Shown here: positions 19,881 through 29,692 of the stretch, one piece after another | Layout of the letters: the number at the start of each line of letters is the position of its first letter | Position numbering within the stretch: position 1 is the stretch's first letter | Assembly (NCBI RefSeq): GCF_003671495.1 | Contig: NZ_RCHN01000015.1 | Span: 62,001-126,000 of the forward strand | Length of the DNA stretch: 64,000 nucleotides | Reading direction: 5' to 3' | Source: Ketobacter sp. | Lineage (GTDB): Bacteria; Pseudomonadota; Gammaproteobacteria; Pseudomonadales; Ketobacteraceae | The notes under the pieces: generated by a model | Told to the model about the DNA's origin: nothing | Database searches by the model: none | The model's input: only the letters and a program-made list of their open reading frames with translations | Program-made: the position numbers and the translations under genes

Positions 19881-22460
19881 ATGGATAAATCGGTAGCAGA
19901 GCGGCAGTCCATATGGGATGAATTCTTGCAGCGCTGGCCTCTAAAGAAGCTTCGCACGATGACACTAACAGAATACACATCTGTGGATACCGGGGAAAGC
20001 TTCTGTAACTGGCTGGAAAAGCACACTGAAGACATCGGTTCCATCTGGGGTGGGTCGTCATTTAAGTTCGGCGTTTACGCCCGCAGGAATACCGATTCGA
20101 AAGAAAGCGGTCGAGGCAGGATATTTACCGATAAATTTGCCTGGATGGACAAGTATGGAGGCTCCGCCGAAGAGGCGTTTAAAGCTGTACGGGCAGAAAT
20201 AGTAAAAGTGGCCGAGGCTGCAGCCAAAGGCAATCTGGCTGAGGTAGATGCTGCGGATTTGGGCGAAGCAGTTCGTTGGAAAATTGCGTTTCTCTATCAG
20301 GATCGAAGCTCCCCAACTGTTCTACCGTTTTTCAAAGGGGAATATCTAAATCTTCTATTGGAAGAACCAGAGTCAAACCTATCGAATGCTCACGTCAAAC
20401 TGATGAAGGGCCTCGGTAGAAAGCGGTTGTTGGACTACGCTGATGTGCTTTGGGACAAGTTGAAGCCCATCCTCGATGAAATGGTTACGCCTCAGAAAGC
20501 CCGTGCCTTTCTGGAATCATCGGCACAGTATCATTCTATGCACAGTGCATCCGATAAAGTCTTTGGTTACCAATCTGGAAATGGTAATCCAATGGTGCTT
20601 GCCTCCAAAGGCAAGCGCACTGTTCTCTATATGAGCCCCTTTCATCGAGAGAGGCGCCTTACTCGGGATGGAATGAACGTAGAGCGTTGTGAGGCTGACC
20701 AGATTAAAAATAGAGAGATCTTTGCCTATTCCTCGATGTTTGATTTGAATAAACCTTTTCTGGAATTTACTCCGAACACGATGAGTGAGCTAGTAAAGGC
20801 CTGTGAGATGTATGCGGATTCACGACTATTAGAGCAGCACCAGATTAATCAGAGTGATAAGAGAATGGCAAATACTGGCCCAAAACAGCAGGCAGCGTTG
20901 AACACGATCCTCTATGGCCCACCGGGAACAGGGAAAACCTATGCCACCACGGAGCTGGCAGTCAAGATTGCTGAGCCTGAGGAGTATGAGCGTATTGATC
21001 GCACCAAATCCGGCACAGATAGGCGCCAAGCTATCAAGAATATATATGAACAGTTAGTGTCAGATAAGCGCGTGGCATTTACTACCTTTCATCAAAGTTT
21101 CTCTTACGAGGACTTTATTGAAGGCATTCGCGCTAAACCCACTAGTGACAATGGGGGGCTTCTGTATGAGGTTGAAGACGGAATTTTCAAAAGTATGGCC
21201 TACCGTACCGATAAAACGGTTAGTACTGAGCAAGGCCTAGGCCTATCTGCCGCTCCCACGATATGGAAGATATCAATTGGTCGGAGGAGTGAAACTGAGT
21301 TGCGTCAACGCTACATTGATGCAGGGGAGGCGAGAATCGGATGGAATAGCACCGGCGATCTTAAGCTGGATCTTGATGATCGTAGCGATGAAGAGCGGAG
21401 TTACTGGAATTCATTGTCATATAAGAATCACGCCACCATTAACAACTTTGCTGAAGATATGCAGGTAGGAGATGTCTTACTGTGCCTGAAAGATGCGACA
21501 AAAGTGCAGGCTATAGGGATTGTTGCGTCAGATTACTTTTTTGATAACACGGTTGACGCTCTGAATGGGGCTGCCTACGCCCATGGGAGGAAAGTAAACT
21601 GGCTCTTGACGGATATTGAGTTCGATATTTTGCCTATCAACGATCAGACAAGAATGGTTCAACAGACGGTTTATCCACTGACGCGTATAAGTTGGGATGA
21701 TCTAGTAAACGAACTAGGAAGGCAGGGTTTTTCCCTCACATCTACCCATAGTCCGCTCGCAGAAAGTAAAACCAAGCCGAATTATGTGTTGATTATTGAT
21801 GAGATTAATCGGGGAAACATCTCACGAATTTTCGGCGAGTTAATCACGTTGCTTGAGCCGGACAAAAGAAAAGGTGGTGCTGATGAAAAATCAGTGATTT
21901 TGCCTTATTCCAAGGAGCCATTCTCCGTTCCTGCTAATCTTTATGTGATTGGCACCATGAATACAGCTGACAAATCACTGGTGCAATTGGACTTGGCGCT
22001 ACGGCGCAGGTTTGAGTTCACCGAAGTCATGCCGGAAAGTCAGCTATTAGATGATGTTGAGGTGCATGGCGTCTCTATCGGTCAGCTGTTGGAGGTGATT
22101 AATGGGCGTATTGAGGTGCTGCTGGATCGAGATTACTTGATTGGACACAGTTACTTCCTGCCATTAAAACAACCGGGTATTCATCTAGAAGCCACACTGG
22201 CGTCGATTTTCAGGAACAAACTTATCCCAATGCTACAGGAATACTTCTTTTCAGATTGGGAAAAGATTGGCTGGGTGCTCAATGACATTGATAAAGCCTG
22301 GGAGCACCGCTTTATTCAGCTGCAACAGGAAAAAACACAGCTCAATAGCCTGTTTAGCACCAAGATAGCTGAGGATCTGCAGGATCGTCGCTATCGGATC
22401 AACCCGGATGCCTTCCTGAAACCGGAATCGTATCAGGGCATTATGATTAAGGCTGTGTAA
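19881..22460 (+). CDS. mcrB: McrB-like AAA+ GTPase with an inserted EVE/PUA-like domain
   Basis: 859 residues. An N-terminal region of about 330 residues, unassigned, is followed by a McrB-type AAA+ motor: Walker A YGPPGTGKTYA near 343, Walker B VLIIDEINRGN near 635, the McrB signature GTMNTADKS near 690 and arginine fingers LALRRRFEF near 705. Between Walker A and Walker B, about 460-580, is an extra domain (IWKISIGRR, RIGWN, GDVLLCLKD, IGIVASDYFF, H-x-R-K-V-NWL) that looks like an EVE/PUA-type modified-base reader. McrB translocates DNA and activates McrC cleavage of modified DNA. The stop overlaps mcrC in TAATG. The inserted domain is inferred by pattern only. Confidence 0.88.
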   Translation: MDKSVAERQSIWDEFLQRWPLKKLRTMTLTEYTSVDTGESFCNWLEKHTEDIGSIWGGSSFKFGVYARRNTDSKESGRGRIFTDKFAWMDKYGGSAEEAFKAVRAEIVKVAEAAAKGNLAEVDAADLGEAVRWKIAFLYQDRSSPTVLPFFKGEYLNLLLEEPESNLSNAHVKLMKGLGRKRLLDYADVLWDKLKPILDEMVTPQKARAFLESSAQYHSMHSASDKVFGYQSGNGNPMVLASKGKRTVLYMSPFHRERRLTRDGMNVERCEADQIKNREIFAYSSMFDLNKPFLEFTPNTMSELVKACEMYADSRLLEQHQINQSDKRMANTGPKQQAALNTILYGPPGTGKTYATTELAVKIAEPEEYERIDRTKSGTDRRQAIKNIYEQLVSDKRVAFTTFHQSFSYEDFIEGIRAKPTSDNGGLLYEVEDGIFKSMAYRTDKTVSTEQGLGLSAAPTIWKISIGRRSETELRQRYIDAGEARIGWNSTGDLKLDLDDRSDEERSYWNSLSYKNHATINNFAEDMQVGDVLLCLKDATKVQAIGIVASDYFFDNTVDALNGAAYAHGRKVNWLLTDIEFDILPINDQTRMVQQTVYPLTRISWDDLVNELGRQGFSLTSTHSPLAESKTKPNYVLIIDEINRGNISRIFGELITLLEPDKRKGGADEKSVILPYSKEPFSVPANLYVIGTMNTADKSLVQLDLALRRRFEFTEVMPESQLLDDVEVHGVSIGQLLEVINGRIEVLLDRDYLIGHSYFLPLKQPGIHLEATLASIFRNKLIPMLQEYFFSDWEKIGWVLNDIDKAWEHRFIQLQQEKTQLNSLFSTKIAEDLQDRRYRINPDAFLKPESYQGIMIKAV

Positions 22461-23818
22461 TGACCGTGTTGGTCCGAGAGTACGCCCGGATAACCACAGA
22501 TACCAGTGCAGCAGCATCACTGGATAGTGGTGTTGTTTCCGAGGCTACATTCAACTGGCTGCATGGGCTGGCTTCGGGTTGGAAAGGCGCTGAACCAGTA
22601 GCACTGATCAATAATCGCCGATCGCTAAAGTTGGGCAGCTATGTGGGTTACCTGCAGAGCCCGTGCGGAGAATCCATCGAGATTCTACCGAAAACCGGTA
22701 TGGGAAGTGAGAATCCGGAAGAGGCCCGATCGATCTTGCAACGCATGTTGCGCAGTGCCTTGGGTATCAAGCCCAGACAGTCCGGCCGGGCTGAACTCAT
22801 GTGCATGCGTATGCCCCTGCATGAATGGATCTTTTGGCAGTTTTTACAGGAACTGAAAGCCCTTGTGCACCGCGGGTTGCGCTTTGACTATGAACGCGTT
22901 GAAGAAGAAAGCCGGTATATTCGCGGGCAGTTGCAGTTGGATAAACAGCAGCGTCAACCACCTGGAAAAGGCCATCTGTTCCATATCTGTCATGATGTGT
23001 TCACCCCAAACCGAATTGAGAACCGTCTTCTGAAAGCCGCTCTGGAATGGGTTAAAGGTTTATGTAAAAGCCCAGAGAATTGGCGCCTAGCCAACGAATT
23101 ATCTCATCTAATGAGCGATATCCCCATGGAGAGTAACCCTTTACAAGGGTTCTCCCAATGGAGAAGCAGCAAGTTGATGCACAGCTACAGCGCTGTGAGA
23201 CCTTGGTGCGAATTGATATTGGAAAAGTTGAATCCCAACTTCCAGAAAGGAGGGCGTCAGGGTATTTCGCTCCTGTTCCCTATGGAAAAACTCTTTGAAG
23301 CCTATGTGGATGCCTCGCTGAGGAAAATGATGATGGCCGGGGCAAAATTGACATCCCAGGCAAGTTCCGAGTATTTGGTACGTCATTATCCTGACGGAGT
23401 AGATATTTCACAAAGATGGTTTCAACTAAAGCCCGATTTTTTACTGAGGTATAAAGGTGGAGTGCAGGTATTGGATGCCAAGTGGAAATTGTTGGATCAA
23501 TCCGCTGTACAGACAGATACCAAGTACGGCATTAGCCAGAACGACATGTATCAATTGTTCGCCTATGGGCAGAAGTACCAATCGGGTACTGGCCATATGA
23601 TGTTGATATATCCCAAGCATGAAGGTTTTGATCAGCCGCTGGCTCCGTTCTATTTCAGCTCCGATTTGGTGCTTTGGGCTGTACCATTCTGTTTGGAGTC
23701 GAGTCGGTTGGTTCTCGGTGAGTGGTTGGGGTATTTCCCTTCGCTAAATTCAGGTGAGGTCGATGTTTATGCCAAAATCTCTAATTGGGACGGAATCGCC
23801 GGAGCAGAATATCGCTAA
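22460..23818 (+). CDS. mcrC: McrC-like nuclease subunit of a type IV restriction system
   Basis: 452 residues. The N-terminal part (LGSYVGYLQSPCGESIEILPK) is typical of McrC. The C-terminal PD-(D/E)XK nuclease core is visible as LKPDFLLRY, VLDAKWKLLD and then DMYQLFAYGQKY. McrC is recruited by the McrB ring and cuts DNA carrying modified bases; here the modification recognised would depend on the McrB reader regions. It starts on the final A of the mcrB stop codon, so the pair is translationally coupled. The mcrBC pair is inserted between hsdS and hsdR of the type I system. Confidence 0.9.
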   Translation: MTVLVREYARITTDTSAAASLDSGVVSEATFNWLHGLASGWKGAEPVALINNRRSLKLGSYVGYLQSPCGESIEILPKTGMGSENPEEARSILQRMLRSALGIKPRQSGRAELMCMRMPLHEWIFWQFLQELKALVHRGLRFDYERVEEESRYIRGQLQLDKQQRQPPGKGHLFHICHDVFTPNRIENRLLKAALEWVKGLCKSPENWRLANELSHLMSDIPMESNPLQGFSQWRSSKLMHSYSAVRPWCELILEKLNPNFQKGGRQGISLLFPMEKLFEAYVDASLRKMMMAGAKLTSQASSEYLVRHYPDGVDISQRWFQLKPDFLLRYKGGVQVLDAKWKLLDQSAVQTDTKYGISQNDMYQLFAYGQKYQSGTGHMMLIYPKHEGFDQPLAPFYFSSDLVLWAVPFCLESSRLVLGEWLGYFPSLNSGEVDVYAKISNWDGIAGAEYR

Positions 23819-23866
23819 TGTAACGATAAAAATTCACCCGTGGAAAAAAAACGAAGAGTTAAATGC

Positions 23867-24811
23867 ATGACTTTTAGAATACTAAGTATCGACGGTGGTG
23901 GCATAAGGGGTGTTTATCCAGCACACATACTGAAATGCATAGAAGAGCGGTTAGAAATCAATCTTCTAGAAACAGTCGACATGATAGCTGGAACAAGCAC
24001 AGGATCTATTGTTGCTGCTGGAGTTGCATGTGATGTCCGTGCAAAAGAAATCGAAGAAATGTATCAGCAGCATGGAAAGGCAATATTCAAAAAGAAACGA
24101 TCATACATACCTGGGAAGAAGCTCCGAAATGCTTTTCAACCAATGCAGGAAAGCATCTATGATAGCGAAAATCTATATGCAGTTCTTTCAGGTGTATTTG
24201 GTGACGTCACTCTAGGTGAAATTGATAAGCCACTTCTTTTGCCCGCTACAGATATTGGGAATGGTAATGTTCATGTGTTCAAATCACGTTATAGCGCTGA
24301 GTTCACACGTGATCCCAAAGTAAAATTGAAAGATGCTGTTCTAGCCTCCTGCTCTGCACCAACCTTTTTTGATCCGCATAGGGTCGATGCGTACTTACTA
24401 TCAGATGGCGGGTTGTGGGCTAACAATCCTGCTTTAGCAGCTGTTATAGACGCACAGAAACGCCTAGAGATCCCTCTGAATGAAATTCGTGTACTTTCAC
24501 TTGGTACAGGCCACGCAAAAACTGCCTATGGGCTTAAGCAAGGTAGAAGATGGGGTTTTGCGACAGGTTGGAAGCACAAAGAATTTATAAATTTTTTACT
24601 GTCGCTTCAAAGCCAAAGCGCTATGAATTACCTCAACCAACAACTCGAGCCACAACAAATACTCAGAATCGATTTTGAGTCTGATTCGAGCTTGCCGCTG
24701 GATGATGTGGATGCGATTGATGATCTAATCAGTCGAGCAGACAAACATTTTACATATCGATCATCCGAAATTCGACAGTTTCTTTGTTCGGACCAAGCAG
24801 GAGGGGGATGA
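23867..24811 (+). CDS. Patatin-like phospholipase, CBASS effector (CapV-like)
   Basis: About 314 residues. The patatin catalytic elements are complete: oxyanion loop DGGGIRG at 9-15, nucleophile Ser44 in GTSTG, and the Asp of SDGGLWANNP. In CBASS, CapV-type enzymes are switched on by a cyclic nucleotide and degrade the inner membrane of infected cells. Its stop codon abuts the start of a CD-NTase gene, which supports this role. The ATG at 23867 gives the typical start; a GTG at 23840 would add 9 residues. Codon choice is clearly AT-richer than in hsdM or the hyp genes, consistent with separate acquisition. Confidence 0.88.
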   Translation: MTFRILSIDGGGIRGVYPAHILKCIEERLEINLLETVDMIAGTSTGSIVAAGVACDVRAKEIEEMYQQHGKAIFKKKRSYIPGKKLRNAFQPMQESIYDSENLYAVLSGVFGDVTLGEIDKPLLLPATDIGNGNVHVFKSRYSAEFTRDPKVKLKDAVLASCSAPTFFDPHRVDAYLLSDGGLWANNPALAAVIDAQKRLEIPLNEIRVLSLGTGHAKTAYGLKQGRRWGFATGWKHKEFINFLLSLQSQSAMNYLNQQLEPQQILRIDFESDSSLPLDDVDAIDDLISRADKHFTYRSSEIRQFLCSDQAGGG

Positions 24812-26341
24812 ATGAGCGAACTGATTTCAAGAGAGGAAGCCTTAAAGGAAGCAGCGAAAAAACTTGATATTTCTCCTAGCAAGTATCGACAAGCAATGGA
24901 GCGCTTCTCATCTATGAAGGGCTTTCTTGAAGACGGTAACTATGAGGGGGCTAACTCAGTTCCGGATGTTTATCTTCAGGGTTCCTTTAAGCTTGGAACT
25001 GAGATAAGGCCTTTCCGTAATAGTAAAGATGCTGACTATGATATCGATCTAGTTTGCCGTCTGGGGCATGAGAAAGATCTTGTCCAAGTAAGCACAGTGA
25101 AGAATCAGGTTGGAGACCATCTAAAGGGTAACGGAACCTATGGGCCGATGCTTGACGATGAAGGTAAGCGTTGTTGGACCCTAAATTACGCTGAACAGGA
25201 TGGAATTGGCTTTCACATGGATATCCTTCCATCTGTTCAAGAAACTGCACTTTTGCTTCAACAAGACTCAATTGCAGCTACAAATAAAGATCAAGGTGGT
25301 CATTATACGTGGACCACGAGCAACCCAAAGGGCTTTTCACAATGGTTTTATGAAAAAAATAGAGAAGCATTTGATAGAGATAAATTGATCCAAAAGCAAT
25401 CTATTTATGCCAGTCAAAGAAACCTATTTAATTCCACGGATGAAGTACCAAATATACATGTTAAAACACCTCTGCAAAGGTCTATCCAGCTCCTTAAAAG
25501 GCATCGAGACATTCGCTTCTCTGAGTCTGATATTGAGAAGTATAAACCCATCTCAATGATCATCACTGTCTTGTCTTCGCTATGCTATCGTAACGAAACT
25601 AGCATTTATGACACTTTGAGTAGTCTTATAAGGAATCTAGACCAACAAGCCCAGCAGTTGAACACCAATTTCGTATTCGACGCTTATCGAGCACAATCGA
25701 CTTACAACCTTATAACCAGGACTGCTGATGGGAAATGGCTTATACCGAACCCTACGAATCCTGGTGAGAACTTTGCTGATCGTTGGCATGAGGACAATCA
25801 TGCGAGAGCTAAAGCATTTTTCCAATGGGTAGCGTGGTTAAAGGATGATTTTCTAAATATCAACGAATTTGTGGCGAACGACCGTTTTACGAAGTCGTTG
25901 GTAGACGTTTATCAGCCTGCGAATTTGCCAGCACTAAATTTCAATGTACCCCACAGAAAGCCTTTGCGGTGGCCTGTTGCTCGGGCCAGCGGCTATACTG
26001 CTGAAATTAAAGCAACCTATATGTCTCATGTCTATTGGAAAAGCTTTCAATCGGGCCAACCGCTGCTAAAGGGTAAAGATCTTAAGTTTAAATTAAAAAC
26101 CAACGTTCCAAAGCCGTATCAAGTTTACTGGCAGGTCGTTAATACTGGTCCTGAGGCAACAAACAAAGGCCAGTTGAGAGGTGAAATTATCGAACATATC
26201 CAAACTGGTTCGGGAGATATATACCGAACAGAGTCAACATCCTATATTGGTGATCATTGGGTAGAGGGCTTCGTCGTGAAAGATGGAGTCTGTGTAGCAA
26301 AGACGGGTGAGTTTATAGTCGCCATCAGGAATAGGTTCTGA
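24812..26341 (+). CDS. CD-NTase (cyclic oligonucleotide synthase) with C-terminal AGS-C-like sensor domain
   Basis: 509 residues. The nucleotidyltransferase core shows the QGSFKLGT motif (Gly-Ser at 57-58), the metal-binding DADYDID at 73-79, and the third acidic residue in FHMDILP. The last about 125 residues (from RKPLRWP to the end, with YWQVVNTGPEA, LRGEI and YIGDHWVEGF) resemble the AGS-C domain described at the C-terminus of some SMODS-type synthases. It should make a cyclic di- or trinucleotide that activates the upstream patatin. GGAGGGGG precedes the ATG. No Cap2/Cap3 or HORMA genes accompany it, so this is a minimal type I CBASS. Confidence 0.87.
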   Translation: MSELISREEALKEAAKKLDISPSKYRQAMERFSSMKGFLEDGNYEGANSVPDVYLQGSFKLGTEIRPFRNSKDADYDIDLVCRLGHEKDLVQVSTVKNQVGDHLKGNGTYGPMLDDEGKRCWTLNYAEQDGIGFHMDILPSVQETALLLQQDSIAATNKDQGGHYTWTTSNPKGFSQWFYEKNREAFDRDKLIQKQSIYASQRNLFNSTDEVPNIHVKTPLQRSIQLLKRHRDIRFSESDIEKYKPISMIITVLSSLCYRNETSIYDTLSSLIRNLDQQAQQLNTNFVFDAYRAQSTYNLITRTADGKWLIPNPTNPGENFADRWHEDNHARAKAFFQWVAWLKDDFLNINEFVANDRFTKSLVDVYQPANLPALNFNVPHRKPLRWPVARASGYTAEIKATYMSHVYWKSFQSGQPLLKGKDLKFKLKTNVPKPYQVYWQVVNTGPEATNKGQLRGEIIEHIQTGSGDIYRTESTSYIGDHWVEGFVVKDGVCVAKTGEFIVAIRNRF

Positions 26342-26378
26342 GCAAGGGAAGAGCTTTCTCTGCATCAAAAGGCTAAAT

Positions 26379-29300
26379 ATGAGTAAGAATAACCTTCCAA
26401 AGTTCCAGGAAGAATACAGCGCTAAGCTCCCGGCATTGACGCTGTTAACCAATCTGGGTTGGTCTTTCCTACCCCCTGAACAGACGTTATCTGCCCGAGG
26501 CGGTAAAACCGACGAAGTGTTGCTGCGCCAGATTCTACGTTCCGAATTGAGAAAGCGCACTTTCACCTTCGCTGGTAACAGCTACCCGCTATCTGAGAAA
26601 GCTATTGACAACCTGATTGCCGAGGTATGTAGCCCAGCATTGAACGAAGGCTTGCTTACTGCAAATCAGCAACTCTATAACCACTTGCAGTATGGAATAT
26701 CCGTCACCGAATTCGTGGACGGCAAAAAGGCCAACCCTACTGTTGCCCTGATTGACTGGAACAATCCCGCCAATAACAGCTTTGTATTTACCGAGGAGTT
26801 TGTAGTAACTCGCTCTGGTGGTATAGAGACACGCCGCCCGGATATTGTCTGTTTTGTAAATGGTATCCCACTGGTGGTGATCGAGGCCAAGCGGCCCGAT
26901 GGCTATTCCGGGGCAGGGTCCAAAAAGGGACCCACCATTGATGAAGGGATTTCGCAAAGTCTGCGCAACCAGCGTCACGACGAAATACCGCTACTGTTTG
27001 CCTATAGCCAGTTACTGCTGTCCATTAACGGTAATGAGGGCCGCTACGGCACCTGTGGTACCCCAGCCAAGTTCTGGGCCGCCTGGCGGGAAGAAGACAT
27101 TACCGATGCGGAAATGTATGCCATCAAAAATACCCCGCTGGCGGCTGATCAGGTTTCGGGACTGTTTAACCACCGCCCCGCTGGCGATCTGCAGTGGTAT
27201 CAAAGCCTGATTGGCGCCGGTGAACTGGCAGTGACCGGTCAGGACCAGCTTTTAATCAGCCTGCTAAGCCCCGACCGGCTGCTGGAAATGACCCGCTTTT
27301 ATACCCTGTTCGATAAGAAGGTGGGCAAAATCGTGGCCCGTTATCAGCAGGTGTTTGGCATTAAGCGGTTGATTGAGCGCATCAATACCACCAACGCCAG
27401 TGGTGGCCGTGAAGGCGGGGTGATCTGGCATACCACTGGTTCCGGAAAGTCGTTCACCATGGTGTTTTTAAGCAAGGCTCTGGTCCTACACGATAGCCTG
27501 AAGCAGTGCCGTATTGTGGTGGTAACCGACCGGGTGGATCTGGAATCCCAGCTTAGCCGAACCTTTTCCTCTGGCGGGGTACTGGAGAGCGATAAGGACA
27601 AGAACGCTGCCATGGCCACCTCCGGCAAGCGGCTGGCGGAGCAGATTGGTAAAGGAACTGAGCGCATTATCTTCTCGCTAATCCAGAAGTTTAATACCGC
27701 TACCAAGCTGCCGGAATGTGTGAACAAAAGTTCCGACATCATTGTGTTGATCGACGAGGGCCACCGAGGTCAGGGTGGTGAAAACCATATCCGCATGAAG
27801 CAGGCCCTGCCCAATGCCGCTTTTGTGGCCTTTACTGGCACACCGCTGCTGAAAGAGGATAAGACCACCAACAAATTCGGCCCCATTGTGCACGCCTACA
27901 CCATGCAGCGCGCTGTGGAAGACAAGACGGTCACGCCACTGCTGTACGAGGAGCGTATACCGGATCTGGATGTGAATGAGCGTGCCATTGATAGCTGGTT
28001 TGAACGTATTACCGAAGGGCTTTCCGATGAGCAGAAAGCCGACCTGAAGCGTAAGTTTGCCAAAAAGGGACAAGTGTACGAAGCAGATGATCGGATTCGA
28101 TTGATTGCCCTGGATGTCGCCAATCACTTCGTAAAGAACATCGATGAAGGCCTGAAGGGCCAGCTGGCCTGTGACAGTAAAGCCTCTGCCATCAAATATA
28201 AGAAGTACCTGGATGAAGCTGGCCTGTTTGAATCTGCGGTGGTAATCAGCCCCCCGGATACACGGGAAGGAAATACCGAGGTGGATGAAGCGACCGCCCC
28301 CGAGGTGACTAAATGGTGGAAGGATAACGTAGGCAGCCAGGATGATCAGGCTTATACCAAACATTTGATCGAGCGCTTCGACAAGGATGATGATCTAAAG
28401 ATGCTGATTGTAGTGGATAAGCTGCTGACCGGCTTTGATGAACCGAAGAACACCGTGCTCTATATCGACAAGCCCCTGAAAGAACACAACCTGATCCAAG
28501 CCATCGCGCGGGTAAACCGCCTGCATCCCAAGAAGAAATTCGGCTTGCTGATCGACTATCGCGGCATTCTTGCGGAATTGGATACCACCATTCAGAAATA
28601 TCAGGATCTGGCTGCCCGCACTCAGGGTGGTTACGACATCAATGATATTGCTGGCCTCTACAGTCAGATGAGCACCGAGTACAAGCGCCTGCCGCAGCTC
28701 TACAAGCAGCTGTGGGCAATCTTTGATGGCGTGAAAAACAAGAACGACATTGAACAGTTACGACAGGTGTTGGTTCCCAAGATCGAAGACCGCAATGGCG
28801 AATTGGTGGATACTCACCTGAAGATACGTGAGGACTTCTATGAGGCGCTGACCGCCTTTGCCAGTTGCCTGAAGGTGGCACTGCAATCCGCCACCTTCTA
28901 TGACGACAAGAGTTTCAGCGACGACAATCGCCGTCACTACAAGGAAACAGTGAAGCAGTTTTCCAGTTTGCGAAAATTGGTGCAGAAAGATGCTGGCGAG
29001 AGGGTCAACTACGACGAGTATGCAGAGCAGGTTAAGAAACTACTGGATAAGCACGTTGTGGGTGTTGAGGTAAGGGAACCCGGCGGCGTGTACGAAGTGG
29101 GTAAGATGGGGCAGAAACGAGAGCCGAAGGATTGGAGCGAAGAAAAGACCCGCAACGAAACCGATATTATCAAAACCCGCGTTACCCGCATGATCGAGCA
29201 AGAATTGCGTGATGATCCCTACGCGCAGGAAGCTTTCTCAAAACTACTGCGCCAGGCGATTGAAGAGGCTGAAAAGCTCTTCGATCATCCGCTGAAGCAG

Positions 29301-29687
29301 TACATGCTGTTTCGCGAATTCGAAGAACAGGTTCAGGAACGCCGCCTGAATGAGATCCCAGATGCCTTTGCCGGTAATCGTCACGCCCAGGCATACTTTG
29401 GAGTATTCAAAAAGCAGTTGCCAGAAGCATTGGCGATTATGGATCAGCAAGTACAGGACAAGTGGGTGAAGCTGGCCTTTGAGGTCGATGAGTCAGTTAC
29501 CACTTCAGTAGCCGAAAATTCTATCAATCCGCAGAATATCGAAGCGGATATCCGCAAGAAGCTGTTACCGCTTATGTTCAAGGAATGTAAATCTGTAGGA
29601 AGCGGTATGGATCAGGCCAAGAAGATTGTGGAAATGGTAGTGCAGATTACCCGGGTTGGATTAAACAGCGGTGTGACTGGAGTTTGA
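26379..29687 (+). CDS. hsdR: Type I restriction endonuclease subunit HsdR
   Basis: 1102 residues. The N-terminal nuclease domain carries the PD-(D/E)XK signature RRPDIVCF...VVIEAKRP near 150-170. A superfamily 2 translocase follows: Walker A HTTGSGKSF near 350, DEAH-type LIDEGHRG near 455 and FTGTPL near 487, then the second RecA fold with TGFDEP and QAIARVNRL. HsdR moves DNA with ATP and cleaves unmethylated DNA. AAGG precedes the ATG. It is separated from its hsdM/hsdS partners by mcrBC and the CBASS pair. All motifs are intact. Confidence 0.95.
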   Translation: MSKNNLPKFQEEYSAKLPALTLLTNLGWSFLPPEQTLSARGGKTDEVLLRQILRSELRKRTFTFAGNSYPLSEKAIDNLIAEVCSPALNEGLLTANQQLYNHLQYGISVTEFVDGKKANPTVALIDWNNPANNSFVFTEEFVVTRSGGIETRRPDIVCFVNGIPLVVIEAKRPDGYSGAGSKKGPTIDEGISQSLRNQRHDEIPLLFAYSQLLLSINGNEGRYGTCGTPAKFWAAWREEDITDAEMYAIKNTPLAADQVSGLFNHRPAGDLQWYQSLIGAGELAVTGQDQLLISLLSPDRLLEMTRFYTLFDKKVGKIVARYQQVFGIKRLIERINTTNASGGREGGVIWHTTGSGKSFTMVFLSKALVLHDSLKQCRIVVVTDRVDLESQLSRTFSSGGVLESDKDKNAAMATSGKRLAEQIGKGTERIIFSLIQKFNTATKLPECVNKSSDIIVLIDEGHRGQGGENHIRMKQALPNAAFVAFTGTPLLKEDKTTNKFGPIVHAYTMQRAVEDKTVTPLLYEERIPDLDVNERAIDSWFERITEGLSDEQKADLKRKFAKKGQVYEADDRIRLIALDVANHFVKNIDEGLKGQLACDSKASAIKYKKYLDEAGLFESAVVISPPDTREGNTEVDEATAPEVTKWWKDNVGSQDDQAYTKHLIERFDKDDDLKMLIVVDKLLTGFDEPKNTVLYIDKPLKEHNLIQAIARVNRLHPKKKFGLLIDYRGILAELDTTIQKYQDLAARTQGGYDINDIAGLYSQMSTEYKRLPQLYKQLWAIFDGVKNKNDIEQLRQVLVPKIEDRNGELVDTHLKIREDFYEALTAFASCLKVALQSATFYDDKSFSDDNRRHYKETVKQFSSLRKLVQKDAGERVNYDEYAEQVKKLLDKHVVGVEVREPGGVYEVGKMGQKREPKDWSEEKTRNETDIIKTRVTRMIEQELRDDPYAQEAFSKLLRQAIEEAEKLFDHPLKQYMLFREFEEQVQERRLNEIPDAFAGNRHAQAYFGVFKKQLPEALAIMDQQVQDKWVKLAFEVDESVTTSVAENSINPQNIEADIRKKLLPLMFKECKSVGSGMDQAKKIVEMVVQITRVGLNSGVTGV

Positions 29688-29692
29688 GCGGG

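Noticed and set aside
24812-26341. Considering the nucleotidyltransferase as a toxin-antitoxin (MNT/HEPN) enzyme
   Set aside because: Length, the QGSFKLGT and DADYDID motifs, the C-terminal domain and the adjacent patatin fit CBASS better, and no HEPN partner is present.
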